From: Burkholderia territorii
Lineage (GTDB): Bacteria; Pseudomonadota; Gammaproteobacteria; Burkholderiales; Burkholderiaceae
NCBI RefSeq assembly: GCF_902833055.1
Contig: NZ_CADFEJ010000012.1
Coordinates: forward strand, 120,755-184,754
DNA: 64,000 bases
Direction of reading: 5' to 3'
Every line of letters begins with the position of its first letter. Position 1 is the first letter of the stretch. A program made the translations under genes and the position numbers. Positions 48,428 to 57,353 of the stretch are shown piece after piece. The notes beneath the pieces are model-generated. The model saw only the letters and a list, made by a program, of their open reading frames with translations. It was not told the origin of the DNA and did no database searches.

Positions 48428-49585
48428 TCACGGGTTCACGAGCAGCGTCGGCGTACTGCCGATCTGCTTCTCGACGTGTTGCGGCTTGCCGGTGTTCGCG
48501 TCCATCACGACGAGATCGGACGTGCCCGTCAGCCCGTAGAACAACGGCTTGTCATCCTCGCTGACCTGGATCGACACGAGCGGATCGACCTTCAGTTGCG
48601 CGAGATCCCAGCGCGCGACACGCCGTTTCGATTTCAGGTCGTACACCCACACCTGCGTGCCCGGATCCTTGTGCGTGCCGTCGCCGCCCTTGTGCATCAG
48701 CACGTAGTAGCGGTTGTGCGTCGCCTGCACGGCCGTTTGCTGCATGCCGCCCGGGCGCCAGCCTTCGGCGCGCTCGGCATCGGTCAGCAACGACCACGAC
48801 TTGCCGAACGCCGGCTTGTCGCCGCTGAAATCGGCGCTGCGCACGTTGCCGTGGTACGTCGTGAACAGATAGGCGCCCCGGTAGCGCGATGCGTTGACGA
48901 AGGCCGGATCGTTGTCGACGTCGATGAATGCGTCGGACATCGTGCGCTTCACCTCCGTGCCGTTCGCATCGAGCGTGACGGTGAGCGCCTTGCCGCTTTC
49001 GCACAGCGCGGTAAAGCGGTCGTTGCCCGACGGATACGCGAGCACGCACGCCGCGGTGTCGATTTCCGACAGCACCTTCTTCGATACGGCGTCGATCACG
49101 GTCACCGACGCGGCCGGCGTGATGTTCGCGACGTACAGCCGCTTGCCGTCCGCGCTGAATGCGGTGTTGTACGGCGACGGCACGTGCTGCCCGTGCTTCG
49201 CCGGAATCACGATCTCGCCCGCGTGATCGAGCGTCGTGTTGTCGGTCATCTCGACGACGTCGGTGCGCGTGCCGTGCGAGCCGCGCGAGAAATAGGTCGT
49301 TGCGATGAAGCTGGTCTTGTGGTCGGGCGAGATCGCCAGACCGGGCGCGAAGCCGCCGTCGATCTGGCCGAGCAGCTTCTTCGCGTCGGCGTCGTACACG
49401 AAGATGCGCCCGTCGGTCATCGTCGGCATCGCGATATCGACGACGTACACCTGGTGCGGATGCCACGGCGGCATCTTCTGCACGACGAGTTCCTCGGTTT
49501 TTTCCGTCGCGTATGCGCTCACTATCCGCGCCGCCGCGAGCGCCAGCGTCACCGCGACGGCCGCGGTGCGTCGCCTTGTTCTCAT
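48428..49585 (-). CDS. aauB: Aromatic amine dehydrogenase heavy chain
   Basis: A 385-residue periplasmic beta-propeller subunit. A signal sequence ends near SAYAT (about 26). Repeated blades are visible: HPHQVYVVDIAMPTMTDGRIFVYDADAK, FAPGLAISPDHKTSFIATTYFSRG, and GDGTHKDPGTQVWVYDL. It forms the A2B2 complex with the TTQ light chain and oxidises primary amines such as tyramine or phenethylamine to aldehydes. First gene of the operon aauB-mauE-mauD-aauA-cytochrome-cytochrome. Confidence 0.9.
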   Translation of the reverse strand: MRTRRRTAAVAVTLALAAARIVSAYATEKTEELVVQKMPPWHPHQVYVVDIAMPTMTDGRIFVYDADAKKLLGQIDGGFAPGLAISPDHKTSFIATTYFSRGSHGTRTDVVEMTDNTTLDHAGEIVIPAKHGQHVPSPYNTAFSADGKRLYVANITPAASVTVIDAVSKKVLSEIDTAACVLAYPSGNDRFTALCESGKALTVTLDANGTEVKRTMSDAFIDVDNDPAFVNASRYRGAYLFTTYHGNVRSADFSGDKPAFGKSWSLLTDAERAEGWRPGGMQQTAVQATHNRYYVLMHKGGDGTHKDPGTQVWVYDLKSKRRVARWDLAQLKVDPLVSIQVSEDDKPLFYGLTGTSDLVVMDANTGKPQHVEKQIGSTPTLLVNP

Positions 49586-49827
49586 GTCGCCTCCATTTGG
49601 GATTCACGTAATGTGAGGCGACTGTAGTTCGACAATAAATCCGTTCAGCACCCGGACCGGCAACGCGTGCGTGCCGATTCGGGATATTGGAAAACCGTCT
49701 GAAAGGCGTCACACGTCGACATCTTTCGACCCTCGGAAAACCCCCGAGCGGAATGGCGCTCATCCGTATTGCGCCGACCGTGCGGTCGGTTTAATCTTGC
49801 GCGGTCCGAACGATCGCCGGAGGCGCC

Positions 49828-50790
49828 ATGCTCGTGTTTCACCAGATGTTCGACGACGCGGACCGGCATGCCGAGGCACTGCGCGGTTGGGATCAGCGCT
49901 ACGACCAGATCGGTTCCGGCTCGTATCGCAGCGCGATCAAGCACGCGGAATTCGCCGGCGTGCAACTGTTTCAGGAAGCGGCGAACGTGCGCATCATCCA
50001 GCGCGGGCGCCTGCCGTCCGGCCATACGGTATTCGGCATGCCGCTCACCGGCTCGGGTACCTTCGCATTCGGCGATGCACGCATCGAGCTCGGCACGATC
50101 GTGTTGGCGCGCGGCGGCTCGCCTTTCGAACTCCATTCGCCCGACGACATGTCGCTGATCGGCGTGGTGATCGATTCCGAGCTGATGCAGCAGATCGAGG
50201 ATGCCGCCGATGTCCGGCTCGACGAGCGCGCGCTGCGGCGCGGCGTCGCCGATGTGCCGGTCGCCGCGCGCGAACGCGCGAGCGTGCAGCTCGCGACGCT
50301 GCTCGAACGCATGCTGTCGGCACCCGACGCATTCGACACGGCGCGCGCGCAGTCCCAGCTGCGCGGCGAGGTCGCGAACGTGCTCGTCGATCTGCTCACG
50401 TATCGGATGCCCGAACCGTCGAATCGTCTGACGCATGCGTGCCATGCCGACATCGTGCGCCGCGTGCACGACTACGTGATCGGGCACCCGGAGGCGCCCG
50501 TCGACATCCTGAGCCTGTGCACTCAGCTGCGCGTGAGCCGGCGCACGATGCAGAACAGCTTCCAGTCGATCGTGCAGACCGGTCCGCTGAACTACACGCG
50601 CTCGCTGCGCCTCGCTCAGGTGCGACGCCTGCTGCTCGACACGCGGCAGTCCGACCTGCCGATCAGCGAAGCCGCCGCGCGCTGGGGCTTCATCCACCTC
50701 GGGCATTTCGCGAACGCGTACAAGGCGCAGTTCGGCGAGCTGCCTTCGACAACGGCGCGCCGGACGGTGCGCGGCGTAAAAATGCGCTGA
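49828..50790 (+). CDS. AraC-family activator, probable regulator of the amine dehydrogenase operon
   Basis: A 320-residue regulator. A C-terminal double HTH (about 215-310): DILSLCTQLRVSRRTMQN and SEAAARWGFIHLGHFANAYK. The N-terminal sensing domain (about 1-190) resembles EutR-type cupin-like proteins. Divergent from aauB with 242 bases between, which suggests control of that operon by an amine or its aldehyde. Confidence 0.82.
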   Translation: MLVFHQMFDDADRHAEALRGWDQRYDQIGSGSYRSAIKHAEFAGVQLFQEAANVRIIQRGRLPSGHTVFGMPLTGSGTFAFGDARIELGTIVLARGGSPFELHSPDDMSLIGVVIDSELMQQIEDAADVRLDERALRRGVADVPVAARERASVQLATLLERMLSAPDAFDTARAQSQLRGEVANVLVDLLTYRMPEPSNRLTHACHADIVRRVHDYVIGHPEAPVDILSLCTQLRVSRRTMQNSFQSIVQTGPLNYTRSLRLAQVRRLLLDTRQSDLPISEAAARWGFIHLGHFANAYKAQFGELPSTTARRTVRGVKMR

Positions 50791-50902
50791 GTGCCCGCAA
50801 AACCCGCGATAATCATGCGTCGAACATGCCGGCTCGCGCGAGCCGGGCGCGGCGCGCGTGCCCGCATGCCCGCCGCGCAACGTCGCGTCTCGCCCCGACG
50901 TG

Positions 50903-51877
50903 ATGCCCCAACCGATTCCACCATACGCCCCGATGCCAGAGGATTTCCACTTCCTGTTGCTGCCCGGCTTCTCCGCGCTCGGCTTCATGTCGGCGGTCGA
51001 ACCGCTGCGCGTCGCGAACCGCTTTCGCACCGAGCTGTACCGCTGGCACGTGATCAGCGCGGACGGCGCGCCCGTCGCCGCGAGCAACGGCATCCCGGTG
51101 GCCGCCGAGGCCGCGTACGCGGACGTCGCGCGGGTCGAGACGGTGTTCGTCGTCGCCGGCTTCGATCCGCTCGTGTGCTACGACCGCGCGCTCGGCGACT
51201 GGCTGCGCCGCCAGAACCGGCATGGCGCGACGCTCGGCGGCATCGACACCGGCAGCTTCGTGCTCGCGGAAGCCGGGCTGTTCGATGCATCGCAAACGCT
51301 CACGCTGCACTGGGAAGCGCTCGCCGCGTTCCGCGAACGCTACCCGGGACTGAACGCGACGCAGGAACTGTTCGAGATCGACGACCGGCGCATCACCTGT
51401 GCGGGCGGCACCGCGTCGATCGACATGATGCTCGACCTGATCGGCAGGCGGCACGGCGCCGATCTTGCGGCGGCGATCTCCGAGCAGTTCGTCGTCAGCC
51501 GCATCCGGCAACGCTCCGACAGCCAGCGGCTCGAGATCGCCGCGCGCTACGGCGTGCACAACCGCAAGCTGATCCAGGTGATCGACACGATGCAGCGGCA
51601 CATGGAGAGCCCGCTCGGCTCGGACGCGCTCGCGCAGGACGTGTCGATCACGCGGCGCCAGCTCGAACGGCTGTTCAGCGCAACGCTGAACGACACGCCG
51701 ACACGTTTCTACCTGAACCTGCGCCTCGATCGCGCCCGCGAGCTGCTGCAGCAGACCGACATGAGCATCACGTCGGTGTGCGTCGCATGCGGCTTCGAAT
51801 CGCCATCGCATTTCTCGCGCACGTACCGCTCGCGCTTCGGCGTGAGCCCGCGCAGCGACCGTCGCGCGACGCGCTGA
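50903..51877 (+). CDS. GlxA-type AraC regulator with DJ-1/GATase domain
   Basis: About 324 residues. A DJ-1/PfpI-like domain (about 10-195): FHFLLLPGFSALGFMSAVEPL, with no active-site Cys at the usual nucleophile position (GGIDTGSFVLAEAG), and an AraC HTH (about 225-315): SQDVS-type segment DVSITRRQLERLF and ESPSHFSRTYRSRFG. The family includes GbdR, SouR and CdhR, which sense glycine betaine, sarcosine and carnitine. Several quaternary-amine genes lie in this window, so such a ligand is attractive but unproven. The start is uncertain: ATG 50933 is also possible. Confidence 0.8.
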   Translation: MPQPIPPYAPMPEDFHFLLLPGFSALGFMSAVEPLRVANRFRTELYRWHVISADGAPVAASNGIPVAAEAAYADVARVETVFVVAGFDPLVCYDRALGDWLRRQNRHGATLGGIDTGSFVLAEAGLFDASQTLTLHWEALAAFRERYPGLNATQELFEIDDRRITCAGGTASIDMMLDLIGRRHGADLAAAISEQFVVSRIRQRSDSQRLEIAARYGVHNRKLIQVIDTMQRHMESPLGSDALAQDVSITRRQLERLFSATLNDTPTRFYLNLRLDRARELLQQTDMSITSVCVACGFESPSHFSRTYRSRFGVSPRSDRRATR

Positions 51878-52042
51878 GCAACGCCGCTTTTACGTACAAT
51901 CCGGCGCGCTATTGCGTGCCGCGACAGCGTTTCCCGCCATTCGCTGAACAATGCCGCCGATTGATCGAAGGACCGAAGCGGCCTTCGAAAATAAATTGCA
52001 ATGTCGGCGAAAATATTCTGTAACATACCTCGCAATTAGATA

Positions 52043-52100
52043 GGCAGCCCTAAGGAGATGAGAGCCCGTGCCCGACGCAAGTCGCGCCACGCAGGCTGCC
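52043..52100 (+). promoter_or_regulatory. Structured RNA element candidate in the zmpB leader
   Basis: GGCAGCC (52043-52049) pairs perfectly with GGCTGCC (52094-52100), enclosing 44 bases that include GGAGATGAGAGCC and CCCGACGCAAG. A closing helix with purine-rich internal segments resembles riboswitch architecture, but it does not match any class I can name. Confidence 0.35.
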
Positions 52101-52132
52101 GAACCAATCAATGCCGATCCGAGGGGTATGAC

Positions 52133-52216
52133 ATGACGATGCTCGCTTCGCCGTCGCCGCACCTGCCTGCCGTTCGCTTCCCCGCCGCCGTTTCGCTCCA
52201 ATTCTGTTCGACCTGA
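52133..52216 (+). CDS. Possible 27-residue upstream peptide
   Basis: A short open frame, MTMLASPSPHLP continuing to SLQFCST, preceded by GAGGGG at good spacing. It ends 138 bases before zmpB. It may be a leader peptide or a chance frame; no family is known to me. Confidence 0.25.
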   Translation: MTMLASPSPHLPAVRFPAAVSLQFCST

Positions 52217-52354
52217 CGCTTAGTCGTCCTTAGTCAGTCGACTCTCCCTGCACCGCTTTGCCGCACCGGTTCCATCGAGCCGGCGCGCGGGCCGTGTCGT
52301 GCCTGCTCGCCACGAGCGCGCGGGCGTGTCCAACCGTTGAGATGAGGATCACGT

Positions 52355-54067
52355 ATGCAGACATCACGCAAAGCATTGCCGCTCGCCCTGGGTCTCGCGC
52401 TCGGTTTCGGCATCGTCGGCGGCAGCGCGGCCGATACCAAGGTCGCGAACCCGCAGGCGGCGAGCCTGCGCGAAAGCCTGACGCGCGGCGTCGCACCGGC
52501 CGCGGCCAAGGCCGATACGGCCGCCGGCCAGTTCCGCGCGGACGGCGTCGCCGTCACGCTGTACAACCCCGCATATCGCGCGAAGAAGGCGGCCGCCACG
52601 CCCGCCGCTACCGCGCGCGATTTCGTCGCGTCGCAGGCGACCCGGCTCGGGCTCGACGCGGCTGCACTCGCGAGCCTCGCGGTGACGTCGGAGCGAAACG
52701 ACGCCGATTTCACCGTCGTGCGCTTCCAGCAGCAGGCGGCCGGGCTGCCCGTGTACGGTAGCGACATCGCGGTGACCGTCGCGAAGGACGGCCGCATCCT
52801 GTACGTCGCGAGCAACACGATCAACGGCGTGGTCGCCACCGCGCGCAAGGCGCAGGCCGTCGACCAGCAGCAGGCGCTCGATCGCGCACGCGCGTATCTC
52901 GGCGTCGGCGGCTTCACGAACCTCGACGCGCAACTTGTCGCGTTCGTCGACAAGGCCGGCACGCATACCGCATGGAAGGTGCGCGGCCGTCCGCAGGACG
53001 GCCCGAAAGGTGATTGGGAACTATTGATCGACGCGGGCAGCGGCGAAGTGCTGCGCGCCGAGGACAAGGCGTTCTACGCGACCGACGGCACCGGCTTCGT
53101 GTTCCGGCCGGATCCGCTTTCGTCGACGAAGAGCAGCTACGGCAGCACGGGCTACAAGGACAACAACGACGCGGACTCCACGCAGCTCACGGCCTCCCGC
53201 GTACGCGTGACGCTGAAGGATCTCGCGCAGTCGAATTCACGCTACGTGCTGTCCGGCCCGTATGCATCGTGCATCGATTTCGACGCGCCGCGCGACAATG
53301 CGTGCCCGGCACAGGCGACGCCCGCATTCGAGTTCACGCGCGGCAACCTTTACTTCGAGGCGGTGAACGCGTACTACCACATCGACACGTTCCTGCGTTA
53401 CGTGAACCAGACGCTCGGTATCAAGGCGATGCCGTACCAGTACACGGGCGGTGTGCAGTACGACCCGCACGGCGAATCGGGCGACGACAACTCGTCGTAC
53501 TCGTCGAGCAGCGGCCGGCTCACCTTCGGGCAGGGCGGTGTCGACGATGCGGAAGATGCGGACGTCGTGATCCACGAGCTCGGGCACGGCATCCACGACT
53601 GGGTGACCAATGGCGGCCTGTCGCAGCAGGAAGGCCTGTCGGAAGGCACCGGCGACTATCTCGCCGCCGCGTACAGCCGCGACTTCAACCAGTGGAGCCC
53701 GTCCGACGCGCAGTATCACTGGGTCTACAACTGGGACGGCCACAACGAATACTGGGGCGGCCGCGTGACCAACTGGAACGTCGGGCGCACTTACGCGCAG
53801 GCACGCGGCGCCGAGATCCACACGGCCGGCCAGTACTGGGCATCGTGCAACCTCGTCGCGCGCGACGCGATCGGCGCGCAGGCGATGGACAAGGCGTTCC
53901 TGAAGGGGCTGTCGATGACCAACAGCTCGACGAACCAGAAGGCCGCCGCGCAAGCGGTGCTGACGGCCGCCGCCGCGCTCGGCTACAGCAGCGCACAGCT
54001 CGCGGCGATCGGCAATGCGTACAACAAGAGCTGCACGTACGGCGTGACCGTGCCGCAGAAGTCGTAA
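52355..54067 (+). CDS. zmpB: Secreted zinc metalloprotease ZmpB (M4 family)
   Basis: A 570-residue pre-pro-protease. Signal peptide about 1-26 (FGIVGGSAA), an FTP/PepSY-like propeptide to about 225, then the catalytic domain with HELGH at 407-411 and the third zinc ligand Glu430 in SEGTGDY. Length and order match ZmpB of Burkholderia cenocepacia, a virulence-associated protease cleaved to a mature form of about 35 kDa. Known to be quorum-regulated in that species; I see no convincing cep box here. Secreted by type II. The aminopeptidase gene follows directly. Confidence 0.92.
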   Translation: MQTSRKALPLALGLALGFGIVGGSAADTKVANPQAASLRESLTRGVAPAAAKADTAAGQFRADGVAVTLYNPAYRAKKAAATPAATARDFVASQATRLGLDAAALASLAVTSERNDADFTVVRFQQQAAGLPVYGSDIAVTVAKDGRILYVASNTINGVVATARKAQAVDQQQALDRARAYLGVGGFTNLDAQLVAFVDKAGTHTAWKVRGRPQDGPKGDWELLIDAGSGEVLRAEDKAFYATDGTGFVFRPDPLSSTKSSYGSTGYKDNNDADSTQLTASRVRVTLKDLAQSNSRYVLSGPYASCIDFDAPRDNACPAQATPAFEFTRGNLYFEAVNAYYHIDTFLRYVNQTLGIKAMPYQYTGGVQYDPHGESGDDNSSYSSSSGRLTFGQGGVDDAEDADVVIHELGHGIHDWVTNGGLSQQEGLSEGTGDYLAAAYSRDFNQWSPSDAQYHWVYNWDGHNEYWGGRVTNWNVGRTYAQARGAEIHTAGQYWASCNLVARDAIGAQAMDKAFLKGLSMTNSSTNQKAAAQAVLTAAAALGYSSAQLAAIGNAYNKSCTYGVTVPQKS

Positions 54068-54145
54068 TTCCGCAGCAGGCGGGGGGCGTCGCACGACCTG
54101 CGGCGCACCCTCTTCCTCGACATCGCCATCCTCACGAGATCGAAC

Positions 54146-55399
54146 ATGCCTACTCTGACATTGACCCGCCTGAGCGCCGCGCTGGGCGGCATGCTGCTAA
54201 CCGCCGCCGCGCACGCGACGCCGGTGTGGATCACGCTCGGCGACACCGCTTTCCGCCAGCTTCAACGCATCGATGCGAGCGCGACCGCGCAGTACAGCAC
54301 GACGGTGGACGCCGGCAAAGCCGCCGACGGCACCACGCGCCGCGAAACCGTGCACGTCGTCGAGATCGACGATGCGCGGCTCGGCGAGCTCGCCCATGCG
54401 GTACACCATGCGCGCGGCCACGGGCCCGGCTACATCGTGCACGACTCGTTCGACGACGCGCGCCGGGCATTGCAGCCGGCACCCGCGACGCTCGCGAAAC
54501 AGGCCGCCGCGACCGCCTACGCGGTGTCGAACGCACCGCAGATCAAGACCTGGATCCAGCAACTGCAGGCCAGCAACATCGCCGGCACGATCACGTCGTT
54601 GTCGGGGTTCACGAATCGCTACTACACGACGTCGCACGGCGTCGCCGCCTCGGACTGGCTCGCGCTGCAGTGGAAGCAGCTGGCCGGCTCGCGCAGCGAC
54701 ATCGCCGTCGAGCAGTTCGCGCATACGGGCTTTCCGCAGAAATCGGTGATCCTGACGATCCGCGGCAGCGATCCGGCCGCCGGCACGGTCGTGCTGGGCG
54801 GGCACCTCGATTCGACGGTCGGCCGCACGACGGAGAACACACGCTCGCCCGGCGCCGACGACGATGCGTCCGGCATCGCCAGCCTGACCGAAGCGCTGCG
54901 CGTGCTGCTCGCGAACGGCTACCGTCCGAAGCGGACGATCAAGTTCGTCGGGTACGCGGCCGAGGAAGCCGGGCTGCTCGGATCGAAGGCGATCGCGAAG
55001 CAGTTCCGCACGCAAAATGCGAACGTGGTCGGCGTGCTGCAACTGGACATGACGAACTACAAGGGCGATCCGAAGGACATCTACCTGATCACCGACTACA
55101 CCAACGCCGCGCAGAACACCTACCTCACGAACCTGGCGAAGACCTACCTGCCGGAACTCGCGATCGGCACGTCGCAGTGCGGGTATGCGTGTTCGGACCA
55201 CGCGTCGTGGAATGCGCAGGGCTACCCGGCTTCGTTCCCGTTCGAGGCCGATCAGAACGACAGTCCGTATATCCATACCGTGAACGACACGCTGGAGAAT
55301 TCGGACCGGCAGGCGAACCACGCGCTGAAGTTCGGCAAGCTGGCGCTCGCGTATGCAGTCGATCTCGGCGGCGACGGCAGCGCGACCGTCAAGCGCTGA
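54146..55399 (+). CDS. Secreted M28 zinc aminopeptidase
   Basis: A 417-residue exported peptidase. Signal peptide to about residue 25 (AAAHA). The M28 zinc ligands are visible: GGHLDST, GADDDASGI, YAAEEAGLLG, LQLDMTNYKG and DHASW. It resembles Vibrio/Aeromonas leucyl aminopeptidases, which trim N-terminal residues. It follows zmpB on the same strand by 78 bases, so the two probably cooperate to degrade extracellular protein. Confidence 0.88.
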   Translation: MPTLTLTRLSAALGGMLLTAAAHATPVWITLGDTAFRQLQRIDASATAQYSTTVDAGKAADGTTRRETVHVVEIDDARLGELAHAVHHARGHGPGYIVHDSFDDARRALQPAPATLAKQAAATAYAVSNAPQIKTWIQQLQASNIAGTITSLSGFTNRYYTTSHGVAASDWLALQWKQLAGSRSDIAVEQFAHTGFPQKSVILTIRGSDPAAGTVVLGGHLDSTVGRTTENTRSPGADDDASGIASLTEALRVLLANGYRPKRTIKFVGYAAEEAGLLGSKAIAKQFRTQNANVVGVLQLDMTNYKGDPKDIYLITDYTNAAQNTYLTNLAKTYLPELAIGTSQCGYACSDHASWNAQGYPASFPFEADQNDSPYIHTVNDTLENSDRQANHALKFGKLALAYAVDLGGDGSATVKR

Positions 55400-55408
55400 C
55401 CGGGCCGC

Positions 55409-55439
55409 ACCGGGCGCGCGCGCATCATGCGCGCCCGGT
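55409..55439. terminator. GC-rich hairpin after the aminopeptidase gene
   Basis: ACCGGGCGCGC and GCGCGCCCGGT pair over 11 bases around nine, starting ten bases after the stop. No T-run, so termination is likely weak or the element protects the mRNA 3' end. Confidence 0.5.
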
Positions 55440-55504
55440 CGAAGCACGTTTCCCGTTCCGGATAGAATCGTCGTTCGATCACTTCCGCGCGACGGCGCAC
55501 CGCC

Positions 55505-55867
55505 ATGACCGACCTCTCCCGCTTCACCGACGATCTTTCGCCCGAACGCGTCACGACCGCGTTCGACCTGCCCGGCCACACGACCGTCCGTTCGCTCGGC
55601 GTCGCGCAGGGCATCATCGTGCGTTCGCGCTCGATCGTCGGCTCGTTCGGCGCGGCGCTGCAGACCATCTTCGGCGGCAACATCACGCTTTATACGTCGC
55701 TGTGCGAGAAGGCGCGCGAGCAGGCCTTCGACAAGATGCTCGCCGACGCGCGCAAGCTCGGCGCGAACGCGATCGTCGCCATGCGCTACGACTCGACCGA
55801 GATCGGGTCGGGCGTGACGGAAGTCATCTGCTACGGCACGGCCGTGCGCGTGACGCCGGATGCCTGA
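55505..55867 (+). CDS. YbjQ family (UPF0145) protein
   Basis: A 120-residue cytoplasmic protein of the YbjQ fold, a pentamer-forming domain sometimes called heavy-metal-binding. Signatures: [48 protein letters not shown] and VICYGTAV. Function unknown. Convergent with the MFS gene, with six bases between the stops. Confidence 0.85.
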   Translation: MTDLSRFTDDLSPERVTTAFDLPGHTTVRSLGVAQGIIVRSRSIVGSFGAALQTIFGGNITLYTSLCEKAREQAFDKMLADARKLGANAIVAMRYDSTEIGSGVTEVICYGTAVRVTPDA

Positions 55868-55873
55868 CGCGCG

Positions 55874-57124
55874 TCATGCGTCGCGCTCGAGCGACCGCAT
55901 GTTGGTGAGCTGAGGAAACAGTTTCATCCACGTCAGCGCGACGGCGATCGTCGCCGCGCCGCCGACGACGATCGCGGCCGGCGCGCCCCACCACGCGGCC
56001 GTCACGCCCGATTCGAATTCGCCGAGCTGGTTCGACGTGCCGATGAACAGCGAGTTGACCGCGCTCACGCGGCCGAGCATGTCGTCGGGCGTACGCAATT
56101 GCACGAGCGACAGGCGCACGACGACGCTCACGACGTCCGACGCCCCCAATGCCGCCAGCGCGACGAGCGACACCGCGAAATGCCGCGACAGCCCGAACAC
56201 GATCGTTGCGATACCGAACGCGATAACGCCGCCGAACATCGCGCGGCCCGGCCGGCCCTTCAACGGAAAACGCGTGAGCCATAGCGTGCCGGCGAGTGCG
56301 CCGACCGCGGGCGCCGCGCGCAATGCGCCGAGCCCCCACGGCCCGACCTGCAGGATGTCGCGTGCGTAGATCGGCAGCAGCGCGGTCGCGCCGCCGAACA
56401 GCACCGCGAACAGGTCGAGCGACAGCGCACCGAGGATCGCCGGTTCGCGCCGGATGAACGCGATGCCGGAAAACACCGATCGCAGCGTGACCGGCTCCCG
56501 CGCGGGCGGCGCGCTGCGCAGCGGAATCGTGCCGCTCAGCACCGCCGCGATCGCGAATGCGACGACGCTCGTGCCGAACGCGGCGGGCGCGCCGATGCCA
56601 TACAGCAGGCCGCCGAACGCAGGCCCGAGAATCTGCGCGGCCTGGTTCGCGGACGTCGACAGCGCCGTCGCACGCGGCAGGTCGCCGCGCGGCACGACGG
56701 CCGGCAGCAGCGACGACACCGACGGCGATTCGAACGCGCGCGCGGTGCCGACGATCGCCGCAAGCGCATACACGCCCGGTGCGGTGAGCCATCCTTTCGC
56801 GGCGCCGAGCAGGAACACGCCGGCGGCCAGCGCCTCGACGCCCTGGCAGATCGTCGCGATGCGGCGTCGATCGTAGCGGTCGGCCACCTGCCCGACGACG
56901 AGCGTCAGCGCGAACATCGGCACGAACTGCGCGAGCCCGACGAGACCGAGCGCGAACGCGCTGTGCGTGAGCGCATAGACGTACCAGCCGATCGCGACCG
57001 ACAGGATCTGGAATGCGAGCGACGACATCACGCGCGTGCCCCAGAAGCGCTGGAACGGTGCGTGGCGAAACAGGTTGGCGGGTAACGGCGACGGCGAACG
57101 GGATTCGGGTAACGGAGCGGTCAT
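55874..57124 (-). CDS. Major facilitator superfamily exporter (EntS-like)
   Basis: A 416-residue transporter with twelve predicted helices. The cytoplasmic loop-2 motif is GQVADRYDRRRIA (MFS motif A), and the N-terminal APFQRFWGTRVMSSLAFQ is typical of the EntS/MFS_3 group that exports siderophores and drugs. I set the start at MTAPLPES; the longer open frame above is Arg-rich and unlikely. Substrate unknown. Confidence 0.85.
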   Translation of the reverse strand: MTAPLPESRSPSPLPANLFRHAPFQRFWGTRVMSSLAFQILSVAIGWYVYALTHSAFALGLVGLAQFVPMFALTLVVGQVADRYDRRRIATICQGVEALAAGVFLLGAAKGWLTAPGVYALAAIVGTARAFESPSVSSLLPAVVPRGDLPRATALSTSANQAAQILGPAFGGLLYGIGAPAAFGTSVVAFAIAAVLSGTIPLRSAPPAREPVTLRSVFSGIAFIRREPAILGALSLDLFAVLFGGATALLPIYARDILQVGPWGLGALRAAPAVGALAGTLWLTRFPLKGRPGRAMFGGVIAFGIATIVFGLSRHFAVSLVALAALGASDVVSVVVRLSLVQLRTPDDMLGRVSAVNSLFIGTSNQLGEFESGVTAAWWGAPAAIVVGGAATIAVALTWMKLFPQLTNMRSLERDA

Positions 57125-57278
57125 CGAAGGGATGTCATCGGAGAAAGGCCGGCGCCGCACGATGCGGCCAAACCGCGATGATAGCTTCAACCGCCCCGCC
57201 CCTGCCCGATGCCTGTCGCGCGCACGCGGCCCGCACATGTCGCCCGGTGCGATACCGAATCGCATCCGGCCGACGCAC

Positions 57279-57307
57279 AAAAAAAAAGCGCGAACCGCGG
57301 TTCGCGC
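57279..57307 (-). terminator. Rho-independent terminator of the porin gene
   Basis: A fully palindromic 20-base stem (57288-57307, GCGCGAAC then CGCG then GTTCGCGC) followed on the minus strand by nine T. It lies 47 bases past the porin stop. Confidence 0.92.
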
Positions 57308-57353
57308 CAAAGAGAGACCTCGCTGAAGACGTCGAAAGAACTACCCGCTCCGC

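Larger units (their letters stand above)
51878..52354. other. Long leader region upstream of zmpB
   Basis: About 475 bases. A possible promoter has TTGCAA (51997-52002), a 17-base spacer and TGTAAC (52020-52025). It is followed by a stem-bounded segment (52043-52100), a 27-codon open frame with a ribosome site (52133-52216), and about 140 more bases before zmpB. If this promoter is real, the zmpB mRNA has a 5' leader of more than 300 bases. Confidence 0.45.

Noticed and set aside
51997..52040. Possible quorum-sensing cep box before zmpB
   Set aside because: CTGTAA occurs once, but the expected symmetric partner is missing. Known regulation of zmpB in B. cenocepacia is not enough to call a site.
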